Shown in pieces: positions 17,601 through 26,924 of a stretch of 64,000 bases of DNA; within the stretch, counting starts at the first letter, position 1, and each line of letters opens with the position of its first letter. The notes under the pieces were generated by a model. That model saw nothing but the letters and a program-made list of their open reading frames with translations, made no database searches and was not told where the DNA came from. The DNA is taken from assembly GCF_002927275.1 (NCBI RefSeq), contig NZ_PRKW01000006.1:248001-312000 (forward strand), read 5' to 3'. The DNA comes from Arthrobacter pityocampae. Lineage in GTDB: Bacteria; Actinomycetota; Actinomycetes; Actinomycetales; Micrococcaceae. The position numbers and the translations under genes are program-made.

Positions 17601-19163
17601 GTGTCTGCACGCTTTCCTGGCCGGAGGCTGTCTCTCCTCCGCCTGCTTCTTCTCTCCGTCGTCGTCGGCGCGGTCTCCGTGGGGAGCCTCACGGGCTGGA
17701 ACCGCTGGGAGGACGCGCGGGCCGCCGAAGGCACCGGCGCCTTCTTCGCCGGCTACGTCGACGTCACGGCGACACCCTCCTACGCGTTCGAGGATCCGGC
17801 CGCGGACAACGGTGACAGCGCGGTGCTGTCCTTCGTCGTGGCGTCGAAGGAGGATCCCTGCACCCCGTCGTGGGGCACCTACTACGGCCTGGACGAGGCC
17901 GAGGCGGCCCTCGACCTCGACCGCCGCGTCGCCCGGCTGGTGCAGGACGGCGGCGAGGTCATCGTGTCCTTCGGCGGCCTCCTGAACGACGAGCTCGCGA
18001 CCTCCTGCACCGATCCCGCGGACCTGGTGGACGCCTACGCCTCCGTCATCGACCGCTACACGCTCTCGACCGTGGACCTCGACATCGAGGGTGAGAACCT
18101 CAAGGACGTCGCCGCCGGCGAGCGCCGCGCCGAGGCGATGGCCACCCTCCAGGCCGCGCGGGCCGGCTCGGACACGCCGCTCAACGTGTGGCTGACCCTG
18201 CCCGTCGCCCCGACGGGCCTCACCGCGGAGGGCACCGCCGCCGTCGCGCAGTTCCTGGAGGCCGGCGTGGACCTCGCCGGGGTGAACGTCATGACCATGG
18301 ACTACGGCGGAAGCCGGCCCGAGGGCACGAGCATGCTCACCGCCTCCCGGAACGCCGCGGACGCCACCCACCGGCAACTGCAGGTGCTGTACGAGCGGGC
18401 GGGCATCGAGATCGGCCCGCAGGCCGCGTGGCGGAAGATCGGGCTGACGCCGATGATCGGCCAGAACGACGTCAAGGGCGAGGTCTTCACGCTCGAGGAC
18501 GCCGACGCCTTCAACGCCTTCGCCGCCGAACGCGGCGTGGGCCGCATGTCCATGTGGTCGCTGAACCGCGACGCCACGTGCAGCGAGAACTACGCCGACA
18601 CCACGGTGGTCTCGAACTCCTGCAGCGGGATCGACCAGCAGGGCCTGCTCTTCGCGCCGACCCTCGGGGCGGACTTCGAGGGCCGCGCCGCGACCCTCGC
18701 GGACGAGCCCGTGGCCGAGGAGACCCCCGAGGCGCTCGTCGAGGACGACCCCGAGACGAGCCCGTACCCCATCTGGTCCGACGTCGGCACCTACCGCGAG
18801 GACGACCGCGTGGTGTGGCAGGGCAACGTGTACGTGGCGAAGTACTGGACGCAGGGCGACCTCCCGAACGACCCGGTCCTGCAGGCGGAGGAGACCCCGT
18901 GGACCCTGCTCGGCCCGGTGCTGCCGGACGAGCGGCCCGTCCCCGCAGTCACCGCCCCGGCCGATCTCTACCCGGAATGGGATCCGAAGCAGGTGTACGA
19001 GCGCGGCGACCGCATCCTCGTCGAGGGGCGCGTGTACGAGGCGAAGTGGTGGAGCCAGAGCGACAGCCCCGAGGCCGCCGTCCAGGGCTCGGACGCCTCA
19101 CCCTGGGAGAAGCTCGACGACGCCACCCTCCTGAAGATCCTCGAGGACCCGGCGTCGTCCTGA
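17601..19163 (+). CDS. GH18 family glycoside hydrolase with two C-terminal carbohydrate-binding modules
   Basis: 520 residues. A basic N-terminus and hydrophobic segment (about 11-31) act as signal or anchor. The GH18 barrel covers about 45-355: SFGG at 123-126, the catalytic motif VDLDIEG (D159, D161, acid/base E163) and NVMTMDYGG. Two CBM5/12-like modules, YPIWSDVGTYREDDRVVWQGNVYVAKYW in two halves and YPEWDPKQVYERGDRILVEG, contain the aromatic residues used in chitin binding. Start is GTG 17601, with only a weak GGGG upstream. It should cleave beta-1,4-GlcNAc polymers, or a related polymer made by the divergent GT2. Confidence 0.9.
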   Translation: MSARFPGRRLSLLRLLLLSVVVGAVSVGSLTGWNRWEDARAAEGTGAFFAGYVDVTATPSYAFEDPAADNGDSAVLSFVVASKEDPCTPSWGTYYGLDEAEAALDLDRRVARLVQDGGEVIVSFGGLLNDELATSCTDPADLVDAYASVIDRYTLSTVDLDIEGENLKDVAAGERRAEAMATLQAARAGSDTPLNVWLTLPVAPTGLTAEGTAAVAQFLEAGVDLAGVNVMTMDYGGSRPEGTSMLTASRNAADATHRQLQVLYERAGIEIGPQAAWRKIGLTPMIGQNDVKGEVFTLEDADAFNAFAAERGVGRMSMWSLNRDATCSENYADTTVVSNSCSGIDQQGLLFAPTLGADFEGRAATLADEPVAEETPEALVEDDPETSPYPIWSDVGTYREDDRVVWQGNVYVAKYWTQGDLPNDPVLQAEETPWTLLGPVLPDERPVPAVTAPADLYPEWDPKQVYERGDRILVEGRVYEAKWWSQSDSPEAAVQGSDASPWEKLDDATLLKILEDPASS

Positions 19164-19219
19164 CCCGCCGGGGACCTTCGGCCCTGTGCTGCGGCCGGGG
19201 GCGCTACAAGGGTTGGTCC

Positions 19220-19684
19220 ATGACGACGATCCAGATCCGGGAGCAGGACGAGCAACTCACGGCGGGTGTCCGGGAGCGGGTGCCGATGACGGAGCTTCCG
19301 GGGTTCTTCTCCCGTGCGTTCGAGGACACGATGGCAGCCCTGCGGGCCCAGGGCGTGCACCCGGCCGGCGCACCGTTCGGGAAGTACTACGGACCGCCCG
19401 GCGCCGTCGTCGACGTCGAAGCGGGCTTCCCGGTCGCCGCGGCGATCGCTCCGGCGGGGAACGTGGTGCCGGGGATCCTGCCCGCCGGGAGCGTGGCCGC
19501 GGCGACGCACGTCGGGCCCTTCGACACATTGGCCGACACGTATGCCGATCTGGAGCGCTACTTCGCGGAGGCCGAGCTGACGCCGGCGCCGGTGATGTGG
19601 GAGAACTACCTCACCGATCCGGAGATGGAGCTGGACCCGGCGGGATGGCGCACCGAGATCTGCTGGCCCGTCCATCAGGGCTGA
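19220..19684 (+). CDS. GyrI-like small-molecule binding protein
   Basis: 154 residues, a stand-alone AraC-effector-binding (GyrI/SOUL-like) domain. Characteristic features are VPMTELPGFFSRAF, PFGKYYGPPGAVVDVEAGFPV, ILPAGSVAAATHVGPFDTLADTYADLERYF and WENYLTDPEMELDPAGWRTEI, ending in the usual conserved Trp and Pro. There is no DNA-binding domain, so it probably binds or sequesters a ligand. ATG 19220 has AAGGG eight bases upstream. It lies 56 bp after the GH18 gene and could share its transcript. Confidence 0.85.
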   Translation: MTTIQIREQDEQLTAGVRERVPMTELPGFFSRAFEDTMAALRAQGVHPAGAPFGKYYGPPGAVVDVEAGFPVAAAIAPAGNVVPGILPAGSVAAATHVGPFDTLADTYADLERYFAEAELTPAPVMWENYLTDPEMELDPAGWRTEICWPVHQG

Positions 19685-19708
19685 CACGGCACAGCGCAGC
19701 GCCCGGTC

Positions 19709-20509
19709 TCACGCCATGGACGGCGTGGCCCGGTCCCCGACGGCAACCGTGACGAGGGCCATGAGGCCGAGCGCCGGGATGACGACCAGGAGGGCGAGGC
19801 CGATCACGGACGACGCCGCGGTCGGGTCCGCCACGGGCAGGAAGAGGGAGATGTCCCACAGACCATGGGCGACCATGGCCGGCAGCAGGAGCCCGCTGAT
19901 CCTCCGGAACGAGTAGAGGATGGCACCGGTCAGCGTCGCGAGGAGCACCTGGTTCAGGACGGCGGGGGCGGGCGAGCCGGTGATGAGGTTGGTCAGGTGG
20001 AACACGCCGAAGACCACCGACGTGCCGACCGCGACCGTCGCCTCGGTACGCCCATCGGCCCGCAGGCCCCGGAGGAGGATGCCGCGGAACAGGGTCTCCT
20101 CGGCGAAGCCCACCAGCAGTCCCGCGACGAGGACCGGGATCAGGAGGTTGATGCCCAGCCCGGCCCAGTCCACGAAGACGAAGTGGAGGACGGTGCCGAT
20201 GAGGAAGGCCCCCACGGCGATCCAGAGCACCGCCGGGACCCGGAGCCGTTCCCTGTCCCGGAAGATGTTGTTCCACCGGGACCACCCGAGGAAGGCGACG
20301 AGGACGATCGTCCCGGCCGCCAGGGGCAGGACGGCGGTGCGCCACACGTTCGCCGGGGTATCGAACCACTCCGTGTAGGGGATGCCCGACGTCGCGGCCG
20401 CGACGGTGAAGACCACCGCATACGCCACCACCACCAGCAGGGCCGACCCGGTGGACGGCGCGATCCGCGGACCGCGCTCGAGGGCTGCGGGTGCATTGGA
20501 CTGCGGCAT
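19709..20509 (-). CDS. CPBP family intramembrane glutamic protease
   Basis: 266 residues with about seven membrane segments. CPBP/CAAX-protease motifs are FAEETLFRG (the EExxxR motif), FGVFHLTN and MVAHGLWD, which give the expected Glu, Arg and two His residues. In actinobacteria these proteins are often linked to bacteriocin immunity or protein processing, but no partner is visible here. ATG 20509 is chosen over 20542 because GAAGGAG lies seven bases before it. Convergent with the GyrI-like gene. Confidence 0.85.
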   Translation of the reverse strand: MPQSNAPAALERGPRIAPSTGSALLVVVAYAVVFTVAAATSGIPYTEWFDTPANVWRTAVLPLAAGTIVLVAFLGWSRWNNIFRDRERLRVPAVLWIAVGAFLIGTVLHFVFVDWAGLGINLLIPVLVAGLLVGFAEETLFRGILLRGLRADGRTEATVAVGTSVVFGVFHLTNLITGSPAPAVLNQVLLATLTGAILYSFRRISGLLLPAMVAHGLWDISLFLPVADPTAASSVIGLALLVVIPALGLMALVTVAVGDRATPSMA

Positions 20510-20670
20510 GATCCACTCCTTCGAGCAGGTCCGCCGGCGCACCGGCGGTCGGGCAGACCCTATGCCGCCTGACGCCGGGCCGCATCCTCCACCCGGGGTG
20601 ATCCGGCCGGAACCACCCCGGCCGCCCCATACCCTTCTGCGGCCCCGGGCAGGGCTGTACTGTTCTGCGC

Positions 20671-21948
20671 ATGACCGCCCGATCTGGCGGTGTTCTGCCG
20701 GACCCGCATGGTGCCGAAGCCCGTGACACCATCCTCGATCGTGCCCTGTTCGCCTTCAGTGGTCTCGCCGCCGTCTGGTTCGCCGCCGTCCTCCTCGAAG
20801 AGACGCTGCAGTGGGGGCAGCTGTGGTTCGGTTTCGTCTTCTGGGCGGTCCTGGCCTATCTGGTCCTCCCCCGCGTGCACCGCATCCTGACGCGCATCTA
20901 CCTCCCCGACTACTTCATCGGCCGCGCACGGACGAGCGACGGGCTGCTCGGGGACCCGGTCAACGTCGCGCTGCTCGGCAGCGCCCAGCAGCTCCACACG
21001 GCGATGCACCGCGCCGGGTGGATCCTCGCCGATGCCGTCGATCTCGGCAGCAGCCGGCGGATCGTGACCGCCACGCTCCGGCGGCGCAGCTACGACCGGG
21101 CCCCGGTCAGCCCGCTGTTCCTCTTCGGGCGCCAGCAGGACCTCGCCTACCAGCAGGAGGTGGACGGCAATCCCGGCAAGCGGCACCACATCCGGTTCTG
21201 GCCGTGCCCGCCCGGCTGGGTGCTGCCCGGGGGGATCGCCGTCGACTGGCTGGCGGCGGGCACGTACGACCGCTCCGTGGGGCTGTCGCTGTTCACCCTC
21301 CAGGTCACGCACAAGATCGAGGCGGACACGGACCGGGAGCGGGATTTCGTCCTGGCGTCGCTCCAGGCTTCGGACCCCGGCATCGGCGTACGGATCATCG
21401 AGGACTTCTCCACCGGCTACCACTCGCGCAACGGGGGCGGGGACACCATCTCGACGGACGGGGACCTGCCCGTCGTGGACCTCACGGGCGTGGAACCGGA
21501 CCCGGAGGTGCCCCTGCCGCCGGTGGACCAGCGGCAGACGACGCCGGCCCCCACCGTGGTCGGCGCGGTCCTCGTCGGACTGCGCGGGCTGGCCGCCCTG
21601 GTGCTCGGCCTGGCCCTCCTGGGCGGATCGGCGGACGCCCTCGTCGCTGCCGGGTCGAACGCCCGCGTGCTCCCCGCCGTCGCCACGGTCCTCATCGCGT
21701 TCGGGCTCTTCGAACTGGTCCTCTCCCGCTTCGTGCTCCGCGGGGGGAACAGGGCCCGCATCACCGCGATGATCCTCAGTGCGGTCGCCATCACGGGCCA
21801 GGCCGTGGTCGCTTTCGGGACCGGAGCGCCCGTGACGTTCGAGACGACGCTCCTCGGGCTCTCCCTCGACATCCTGCTCATCCTCGCCCTGTCGAGCCAG
21901 CGCTCACGCGAGTTCGCGCACCGGCGCCGTCGCCGCGACGGGCAGTGA
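20671..21948 (+). CDS. LssY C-terminal domain membrane protein
   Basis: 425 residues. Two N-terminal membrane helices (about 23-65) are followed by a soluble LssY-C-type domain (SAQQLHTAMHRAGWILADAV, WLAAGTYDRSVGLSLFTLQVTHKIEADTDRERD), then a linker and about four more helices. It ends in a basic tail HRRRRRDG. LssY-C domains occur with PAP2 or membrane proteins and have no proven function. ATG 20671 lacks a Shine-Dalgarno but has TACTGT seven bases upstream, so the transcript may be leaderless. Divergent from the CPBP gene. Confidence 0.75.
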   Translation: MTARSGGVLPDPHGAEARDTILDRALFAFSGLAAVWFAAVLLEETLQWGQLWFGFVFWAVLAYLVLPRVHRILTRIYLPDYFIGRARTSDGLLGDPVNVALLGSAQQLHTAMHRAGWILADAVDLGSSRRIVTATLRRRSYDRAPVSPLFLFGRQQDLAYQQEVDGNPGKRHHIRFWPCPPGWVLPGGIAVDWLAAGTYDRSVGLSLFTLQVTHKIEADTDRERDFVLASLQASDPGIGVRIIEDFSTGYHSRNGGGDTISTDGDLPVVDLTGVEPDPEVPLPPVDQRQTTPAPTVVGAVLVGLRGLAALVLGLALLGGSADALVAAGSNARVLPAVATVLIAFGLFELVLSRFVLRGGNRARITAMILSAVAITGQAVVAFGTGAPVTFETTLLGLSLDILLILALSSQRSREFAHRRRRRDGQ

Positions 21949-21996
21949 CGCGCGCACCCACCGACGGCGATGGCAGCGCTGCGCCGAGCGCAGCCA

Positions 21997-23868
21997 TTAC
22001 GGGGTGATGATCTCGAAAGCCGGGTCGCCCTTCCCGAGAACGCCCAGCAGTGTTCCGAGCACGCTCTCGTCGCCGATCAGGTCGAGGCCCGGGGAGGAGA
22101 GGTCCCCGCCCACCAGTGCGATCATCCGCGGCCTGGTGAGCCTGAGGGTGAGGTCGGCCGTTGCATCGTCCGCGCAGCGGGTGCTGATCAGCACCCCGTT
22201 CCGGAGGGTCAGGCGGTAGGACACGTCCAGGTCGGTGAGGACGACGACGACGGCGAGGTCCAGGGACCACGCCCTGGGACCATCCACCGAGATGGCGATC
22301 GCGTCGAAGAGCTGTTCGGGCGTGAGCTGCGCGACGACCGCGGGGGCGGCTGTCGCCGCCGGAGTGCCGAAGTTGCCCTCGCGGAGCTCGGTGGCCCCGG
22401 AGAGGAAGAAGTTCCGCCACGTCCCGTTCTCGGCGCCGTACCCGAGCTGCTCGAGGGTGTCGGCGTAGAGGGCCCGGGCGGCCGGATGGTGCGCGTCGGC
22501 GAACACCGCGTGGTCGCCCAGCGTGGCCGCCCAGCGGAAATCGCCGGCGGTGAAGGCCGCCTGCGCGAGCTCGACCACGCGGTCGATCCCGCCGAGGGCC
22601 TCCACGTACCGGCGGGCCAGCTCGGCCGGGGGGTGTGGCCAGAGCCGGGCAGGGTTGGCGTCGAACCACCCCATGTAGCGCTGATAGATCGCCTTCACGT
22701 TGTGGCTGACGGAGCCGTAGTAGCCGCGCGCGCTCCACGCCCGCTCCAGGGTTGGCGGGAGCTCGATCCGCTCGGCGATCTCCGCGCCGGTCAGCCCCTG
22801 GTTCAGGTACCGGAGGGTCTGGTCGTGCAGGTAGGCGTAGAGGTCGCGCTGCGTACTGATGAACTCGACGATCTCCTCGCGCCCCCAGGTGGGCCAATGA
22901 TGGGAGGCGAAAGCGACGTCCGTCCGGTCGGCGAACAGGCCGAGAGCCTCCGTGAGGTACCCGGCCCACGCGCGCGGGTCCCGCACCAGGGCGCCGCGGA
23001 GCGTGAGGAGATTGTGCTGGGTGTGCGTCGCATTCTCCGCGAGGCAGAGCGCCCGGAACCCGGGGAAGTAGAAGTGCATCTCCGAGGGAGCTTCGGTGCC
23101 CGGCGCCAGCTGGAACTCGATCTCGACGCCGTCGACGGTGCGGGTCTCGCCCGTGGCGGTGATCAGCGTGGTGGGCACGATCAGGCCCACCTCCCCGCTC
23201 GACGCGGTCTGCCCCAGCCCGGTACCCACCTGCCCCCGCGGGCCGCGGTCAAGGACCGCCCCGTACATGTACCCGGCGCGGCGCGCCATCGCCACCCCCG
23301 CGTACACGTTCTCCGCCACCGCATCGGCCGTGAAGCCCTCGGGCGCGATGATCTCCACCCGTCCGGCGTCGGCGTCCTCCTGCGATGCAACGCCGAACAC
23401 TCCCCCGAAGTGGTCCACGTGGCTGTGGCTGTAGATCACGGCGGCCACGGGCCGGGTGCCCCGGTGCTCCCGGTACAGCGCGAGGGCCGCGGCCGCCGTC
23501 TCGGTGGAGATGAGCGGATCGATCACGATCACGCCGGTGTCCCCCTCGACGAACGTGATATTCGACAGATCGAATCCACGCACCTGGTAGATACCCTCCA
23601 CGACCTCGTACAGCCCCTGCCGCGCCACGAGCTGCGACTGCCGCCAGAGGCTCGGGTGCACCGTGGTCGGCGCGTCGCCGGCAAGGAAGGAGTAGGCATC
23701 GTTGTCCCAGACCACCCTGCCGTCGTCGGTCGTGATGACGCCCTTCTCGAGGGCACCGATGAAGCCGCGGTCCGAGTTGTCGAAGTCCCGGGTGTCCGAG
23801 AACGGGAGCGACTCCCCTGCCGCACGGTGCGCGTGTTCGATGGGCGGTGATGCAGGTTTCTGGTGCAT
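21997..23868 (-). CDS. Alkyl sulfatase, metallo-beta-lactamase fold (SdsA1-like, class III)
   Basis: 623 residues. Metal-binding YSHSHVDHFGG (H148, H150, D152, H153), AENATHTQHNLLTLRG and SHHWPTWG are diagnostic of class III alkyl sulfatases, which hydrolyse sulfate esters such as dodecyl sulfate with two zinc ions. The helical dimerisation region (about 330-470) and C-terminal SCP2-like domain (about 495-623), thought to bind the alkyl chain, are both present. There is no signal peptide, unlike the Pseudomonas enzyme, so it is likely cytosolic. Start ATG 23868 follows GAGGAC at six bases; the longer frame has no support. It stands alone. Confidence 0.93.
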   Translation of the reverse strand: MHQKPASPPIEHAHRAAGESLPFSDTRDFDNSDRGFIGALEKGVITTDDGRVVWDNDAYSFLAGDAPTTVHPSLWRQSQLVARQGLYEVVEGIYQVRGFDLSNITFVEGDTGVIVIDPLISTETAAAALALYREHRGTRPVAAVIYSHSHVDHFGGVFGVASQEDADAGRVEIIAPEGFTADAVAENVYAGVAMARRAGYMYGAVLDRGPRGQVGTGLGQTASSGEVGLIVPTTLITATGETRTVDGVEIEFQLAPGTEAPSEMHFYFPGFRALCLAENATHTQHNLLTLRGALVRDPRAWAGYLTEALGLFADRTDVAFASHHWPTWGREEIVEFISTQRDLYAYLHDQTLRYLNQGLTGAEIAERIELPPTLERAWSARGYYGSVSHNVKAIYQRYMGWFDANPARLWPHPPAELARRYVEALGGIDRVVELAQAAFTAGDFRWAATLGDHAVFADAHHPAARALYADTLEQLGYGAENGTWRNFFLSGATELREGNFGTPAATAAPAVVAQLTPEQLFDAIAISVDGPRAWSLDLAVVVVLTDLDVSYRLTLRNGVLISTRCADDATADLTLRLTRPRMIALVGGDLSSPGLDLIGDESVLGTLLGVLGKGDPAFEIITP

Positions 23869-24024
23869 GGCATGTCCTCGCTTCGTTGCGGGTGGGCTCG
23901 ACACCCCCAGTCTTGATACTCCCCGGCAGGGAACAACATCCTTTCCGGGTGAGGACATGATCGGCGGCCGCAGCCAACAATGGCGGGACCACCGGCGCAG
24001 CCGCACTCGAAGGGGAGACGTTCC

Positions 24025-24447
24025 ATGCCGATGACCAAACCAGTCCTCACCGGACTGATCACATGGGGGGCGATTGCCGCCCTGCTGGCCGGGTGCAATT
24101 CATCCACCCCGAGCGAGAACACCGACCAGGCCTGCGCCTCTGCCGACGCCTTCCGAACCGCGGTGAACGATTTCACGGACACCCTCAGTCCGGGCACGAC
24201 TGTCGACGAGGTCCAGGCGGCCCGCGAGGACGTCCAGCGGACCTTCGAGGATCTGATGGAGGAGGGCGGGGATGTGGCCGAGGACAAGAGGGAGGCCCTG
24301 AACAAGGCCGTCGGGGAGTTCCAGACGGCGGTCGATGCCGTTCCCGACGACGCCGCGCTGCTCGAGCGCGCCGCCGTCCTGCGGGCGGAGGTCGCCAAGA
24401 TCGACATCACGCGCGACGAGTACGTCGCCGAGCTCGATTGCGGCTGA
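24025..24447 (+). CDS. Small secreted lipoprotein, unknown function
   Basis: 140 residues with a lipoprotein signal ending LLAGC (Cys24), followed by a short Ser/Thr linker and a helical acidic domain of about 105 residues. This has one Cys near its beginning (DQACASADAFR) and one at the very end (ELDCG). ATG 24025 is preceded by AAGGGGAG. The gene lies 16 bp before the YbdK gene and probably shares its mRNA. No enzymatic motif. The layout, although not obviously the sequence, matches the lipoprotein at 2580-2987. Confidence 0.8.
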   Translation: MPMTKPVLTGLITWGAIAALLAGCNSSTPSENTDQACASADAFRTAVNDFTDTLSPGTTVDEVQAAREDVQRTFEDLMEEGGDVAEDKREALNKAVGEFQTAVDAVPDDAALLERAAVLRAEVAKIDITRDEYVAELDCG

Positions 24448-24463
24448 CCGTGGAGGACGCCTC

Positions 24464-25615
24464 GTGAACGCCGAGGACGTGAGGACATTCGGGATCGAGG
24501 AGGAACTGCTCCTCGTCGACGGCGCCACCGGCCTGCCGCTCGCAGCCTCTTGGGCCCTGCTCGAGGAGTACACGCACGCCGACCAGTCCGGGCCCACTCT
24601 CGAGGCCGAGCTGCAGCAGGAGATGATCGAGGTGGTCTCCTCCGCGCCCCGCACGCTGGCGCGGCTGGTGTCGGACGTCGTCGCCGGCCGGGCCGTTGCG
24701 GACCGGACGGCCCGTGCGGTCGGAGCACGGGCCGCCGCCCTGGCCACCTCTCCCCTGCCCGGGCGTCCGCACGTCCACCCGACGGCACGCTTCGGAGCGA
24801 TCATCGACCGCTACGGCGTCCTCGCCCGGGAGAACCTGACGTGCGGAATGCACGTGCACGTCTTCGTGACGTCCCCGCGGGAAGGCGTGGGGGTGCTCGA
24901 CCGTATCCGCACGTGGCTGCCGGTGCTGGTGGCCCTGAGCGCGAACTCCCCCTTCGTCAACGGGCAGGACACCGGTTTCGCCAGTTACCGCTCGCAGGTC
25001 TGGCAGGGGTGGCCCTCGGCCGGGCCGTCACCGGTGTACGGCTCGGTGGGCGCCTACCGAGCCCGTGAGGATGAGTTGATGGCCACCGGGGTCCTGCTGG
25101 ACCGCAAGATGCTCTACTTCGATGCCCGGCTGTCCCGGACGTACCCGACGGTCGAGATCCGCGTCGCCGATGTCTGCCTGTTCGCCGAGGACGCCGGGGT
25201 GATCGCTGCCCTGGCCCGCGGTCTGGTGGAGACGGCGGCCCGCGACTGGCGCGCGGGGCTGCCTCCGGCGAAGATGTCCGCCCCGGCCCTGCGTCTCGCG
25301 GGCCTGCAGGCGAGGCTGTCCGGGCTGGGCGGGGACCTCGTGCATCCGCTGACCGGTCGCCCCGCCCCGGCGTGGGATGTGGTGGTGGCCCTCCTGAACC
25401 ACGTGTTGCCGGCGCTGACCGAGGCCGGCGACACCGCGGCCGTGGTGGACGGGCTCCTGCGACTGCTCGACCGGGGCACCGGTGCAGACCGGCAACGCGG
25501 CGTCCTGCAGCGCACCGGCCGCCTTGCGGACGTGGTCACGGATGCCGTGGAGGTCACCCACTCCTCCGCCCGGAGCGGGACCGCGGCCGGCCCCGTGGAC
25601 CGCAGGGTCGACTGA
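24464..25615 (+). CDS. ybdK: YbdK/GCS2 family carboxylate-amine ligase (glutamate-cysteine ligase-like)
   Basis: 383 residues starting at GTG 24464 behind GGAGG. GCS2 family motifs are TFGIEEELLLVDGATGLPL, a Glu-rich helix (EAELQQEMIEVVSS), CGMHVHVFV, LVALSANSPFVNGQDTGFASYRSQVWQGWP and TVEIRVADVC. The enzymes ligate glutamate to cysteine or another amine using ATP. Actinobacteria make mycothiol instead of glutathione, so the physiological product is uncertain. The upstream longer frame overlaps the lipoprotein gene and is not used. Confidence 0.88.
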   Translation: MNAEDVRTFGIEEELLLVDGATGLPLAASWALLEEYTHADQSGPTLEAELQQEMIEVVSSAPRTLARLVSDVVAGRAVADRTARAVGARAAALATSPLPGRPHVHPTARFGAIIDRYGVLARENLTCGMHVHVFVTSPREGVGVLDRIRTWLPVLVALSANSPFVNGQDTGFASYRSQVWQGWPSAGPSPVYGSVGAYRAREDELMATGVLLDRKMLYFDARLSRTYPTVEIRVADVCLFAEDAGVIAALARGLVETAARDWRAGLPPAKMSAPALRLAGLQARLSGLGGDLVHPLTGRPAPAWDVVVALLNHVLPALTEAGDTAAVVDGLLRLLDRGTGADRQRGVLQRTGRLADVVTDAVEVTHSSARSGTAAGPVDRRVD

Positions 25616-25678
25616 TCGAGGGGTACCGGGGTCTTCCCGCCCAGGACGCCGTGCACCGACGAGCAAGGGAGGCTCTGC

Positions 25679-26890
25679 ATGAGTGAACTGGCGATCGTCG
25701 TCATCACGGCGGGCCTCTTCGTGTGGGCCCTGGTCTCGGCCCGCCTTCAACGGGCTGACCTGACGCCGCCGATCGTGTTCCTCGTCCTCGGAGGGGCCCT
25801 CGCCGGGTCCGGCCTGGTGGACGGCTCCACGATTCCCGAGACGTACGCCCCCCTGGTCGAGGTCACCCTGGTCTGGGTGCTCTTCTCGGACGCCGCCGGC
25901 CTCCAGCTGCAGCAACTGCGCCGGGACGCAGGGCGGGTCGCCCGGCTCCTGGGCCTGGGCCTGCCCCTGACGGTGGTGTTCGGGTGGGCGGCGGCCACCC
26001 TCCTCTTCCCGCAGCTGGGCCCCTGGCCGGCCCTCGTGGTAGCCGCCGCACTGGCCCCGACGGACGCCGCGCTGGGCCTGCCCGTGGTGACGAACCCGGC
26101 CGTGCCGTCGCCGATCCGCCGACTGCTCACCGTGGAGAGTGGGCTGAACGACGGCATCATCACCCCCGTGGTCCTGCTGGCCATCGCGGGGGCGGCCACC
26201 GCCGCCGGGATGGAGAACGCCGAGGGTGCGGGCCCTGCGCTGGTCACCCTGCTCATCGGCGTGGCCGTCGGCGCGATGATCGGAGGCGCCGGCGGGTGGC
26301 TGCTGCGGTGGACCCGACGCCGGGGGGTCGCGGCCGAGGACTTCGTGGGCATCGGCGTGCTGGCCCTGGCCCTGCTGACCTACACCACGGCCGTCGGGGT
26401 GGGTGGTAACGGCTTCGTCGCCGCGTTCTGCGGCGGGCTGGCGTTCGGTGCGTCCGCCGGCTCCCGGGCGAAGAGCGAACTGGTGTTCCTCGAGCAGGCG
26501 AGCAGCCTGGTGTCGATGCTCGTGTGGTCGGTCTTCGGGGCGGTCACCGTCGCCGTCGTCCTGCACCGCGTCACGGTGCTGACCGTCGTCTACGCCGTCC
26601 TGAGCCTGACGGTGGTGCGCATGATCCCCGTGGCCCTGGCCCTCATCGGCTCCGGCCTCGATGTGCGCACCGTGCTCTTCGTGGGCTGGTTCGGTCCGCG
26701 CGGTCTCGCGTCCATCGTGTTCGCCCTGCTCGCCCTGGACGCGCTCGGCCCCGAAGCCGACGGGGCAGTGGTGATCATCGCCGTCACCATCCTCCTCAGC
26801 GTGCTGGCCCACGGGCTCAGCGCCACTCCGCTGGCCAGGCGGTACGGGAGGGCGGCGTCGACGCCGAACCCTCCCGCCGCACGGCCCTAG
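25679..26890 (+). CDS. CPA1-type cation:proton antiporter
   Basis: 403 residues, 11-12 hydrophobic segments. Core features are VWVLFSDAAGLQLQQLRRDAGRVARLLGLGLP, ALAPTDAALGLPVVTNPAVPSPIRRLLTVESGLNDGIITPVVL (in parts: APTDAALG, ESGLNDG) and GWFGPRGLASIVFALL. The Asp in the PTDA and LND motifs are the ion-binding residues of Na+/H+ antiporters. No C-terminal regulatory domain. ATG 25679 has GGGAGG upstream. It follows the YbdK gene by 63 bp on the same strand. Confidence 0.9.
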   Translation: MSELAIVVITAGLFVWALVSARLQRADLTPPIVFLVLGGALAGSGLVDGSTIPETYAPLVEVTLVWVLFSDAAGLQLQQLRRDAGRVARLLGLGLPLTVVFGWAAATLLFPQLGPWPALVVAAALAPTDAALGLPVVTNPAVPSPIRRLLTVESGLNDGIITPVVLLAIAGAATAAGMENAEGAGPALVTLLIGVAVGAMIGGAGGWLLRWTRRRGVAAEDFVGIGVLALALLTYTTAVGVGGNGFVAAFCGGLAFGASAGSRAKSELVFLEQASSLVSMLVWSVFGAVTVAVVLHRVTVLTVVYAVLSLTVVRMIPVALALIGSGLDVRTVLFVGWFGPRGLASIVFALLALDALGPEADGAVVIIAVTILLSVLAHGLSATPLARRYGRAASTPNPPAARP

Positions 26891-26924
26891 GAAGCGCCCA
26901 TGGGGTCCCGACGCCGATCGGGGT

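Noticed and set aside
21970-23850. 626-codon plus-strand frame opposite the alkyl sulfatase
   Set aside because: Low-complexity Gly/Arg/Val-rich shadow. The minus strand shows HSHVDH and SCP2-like domains.
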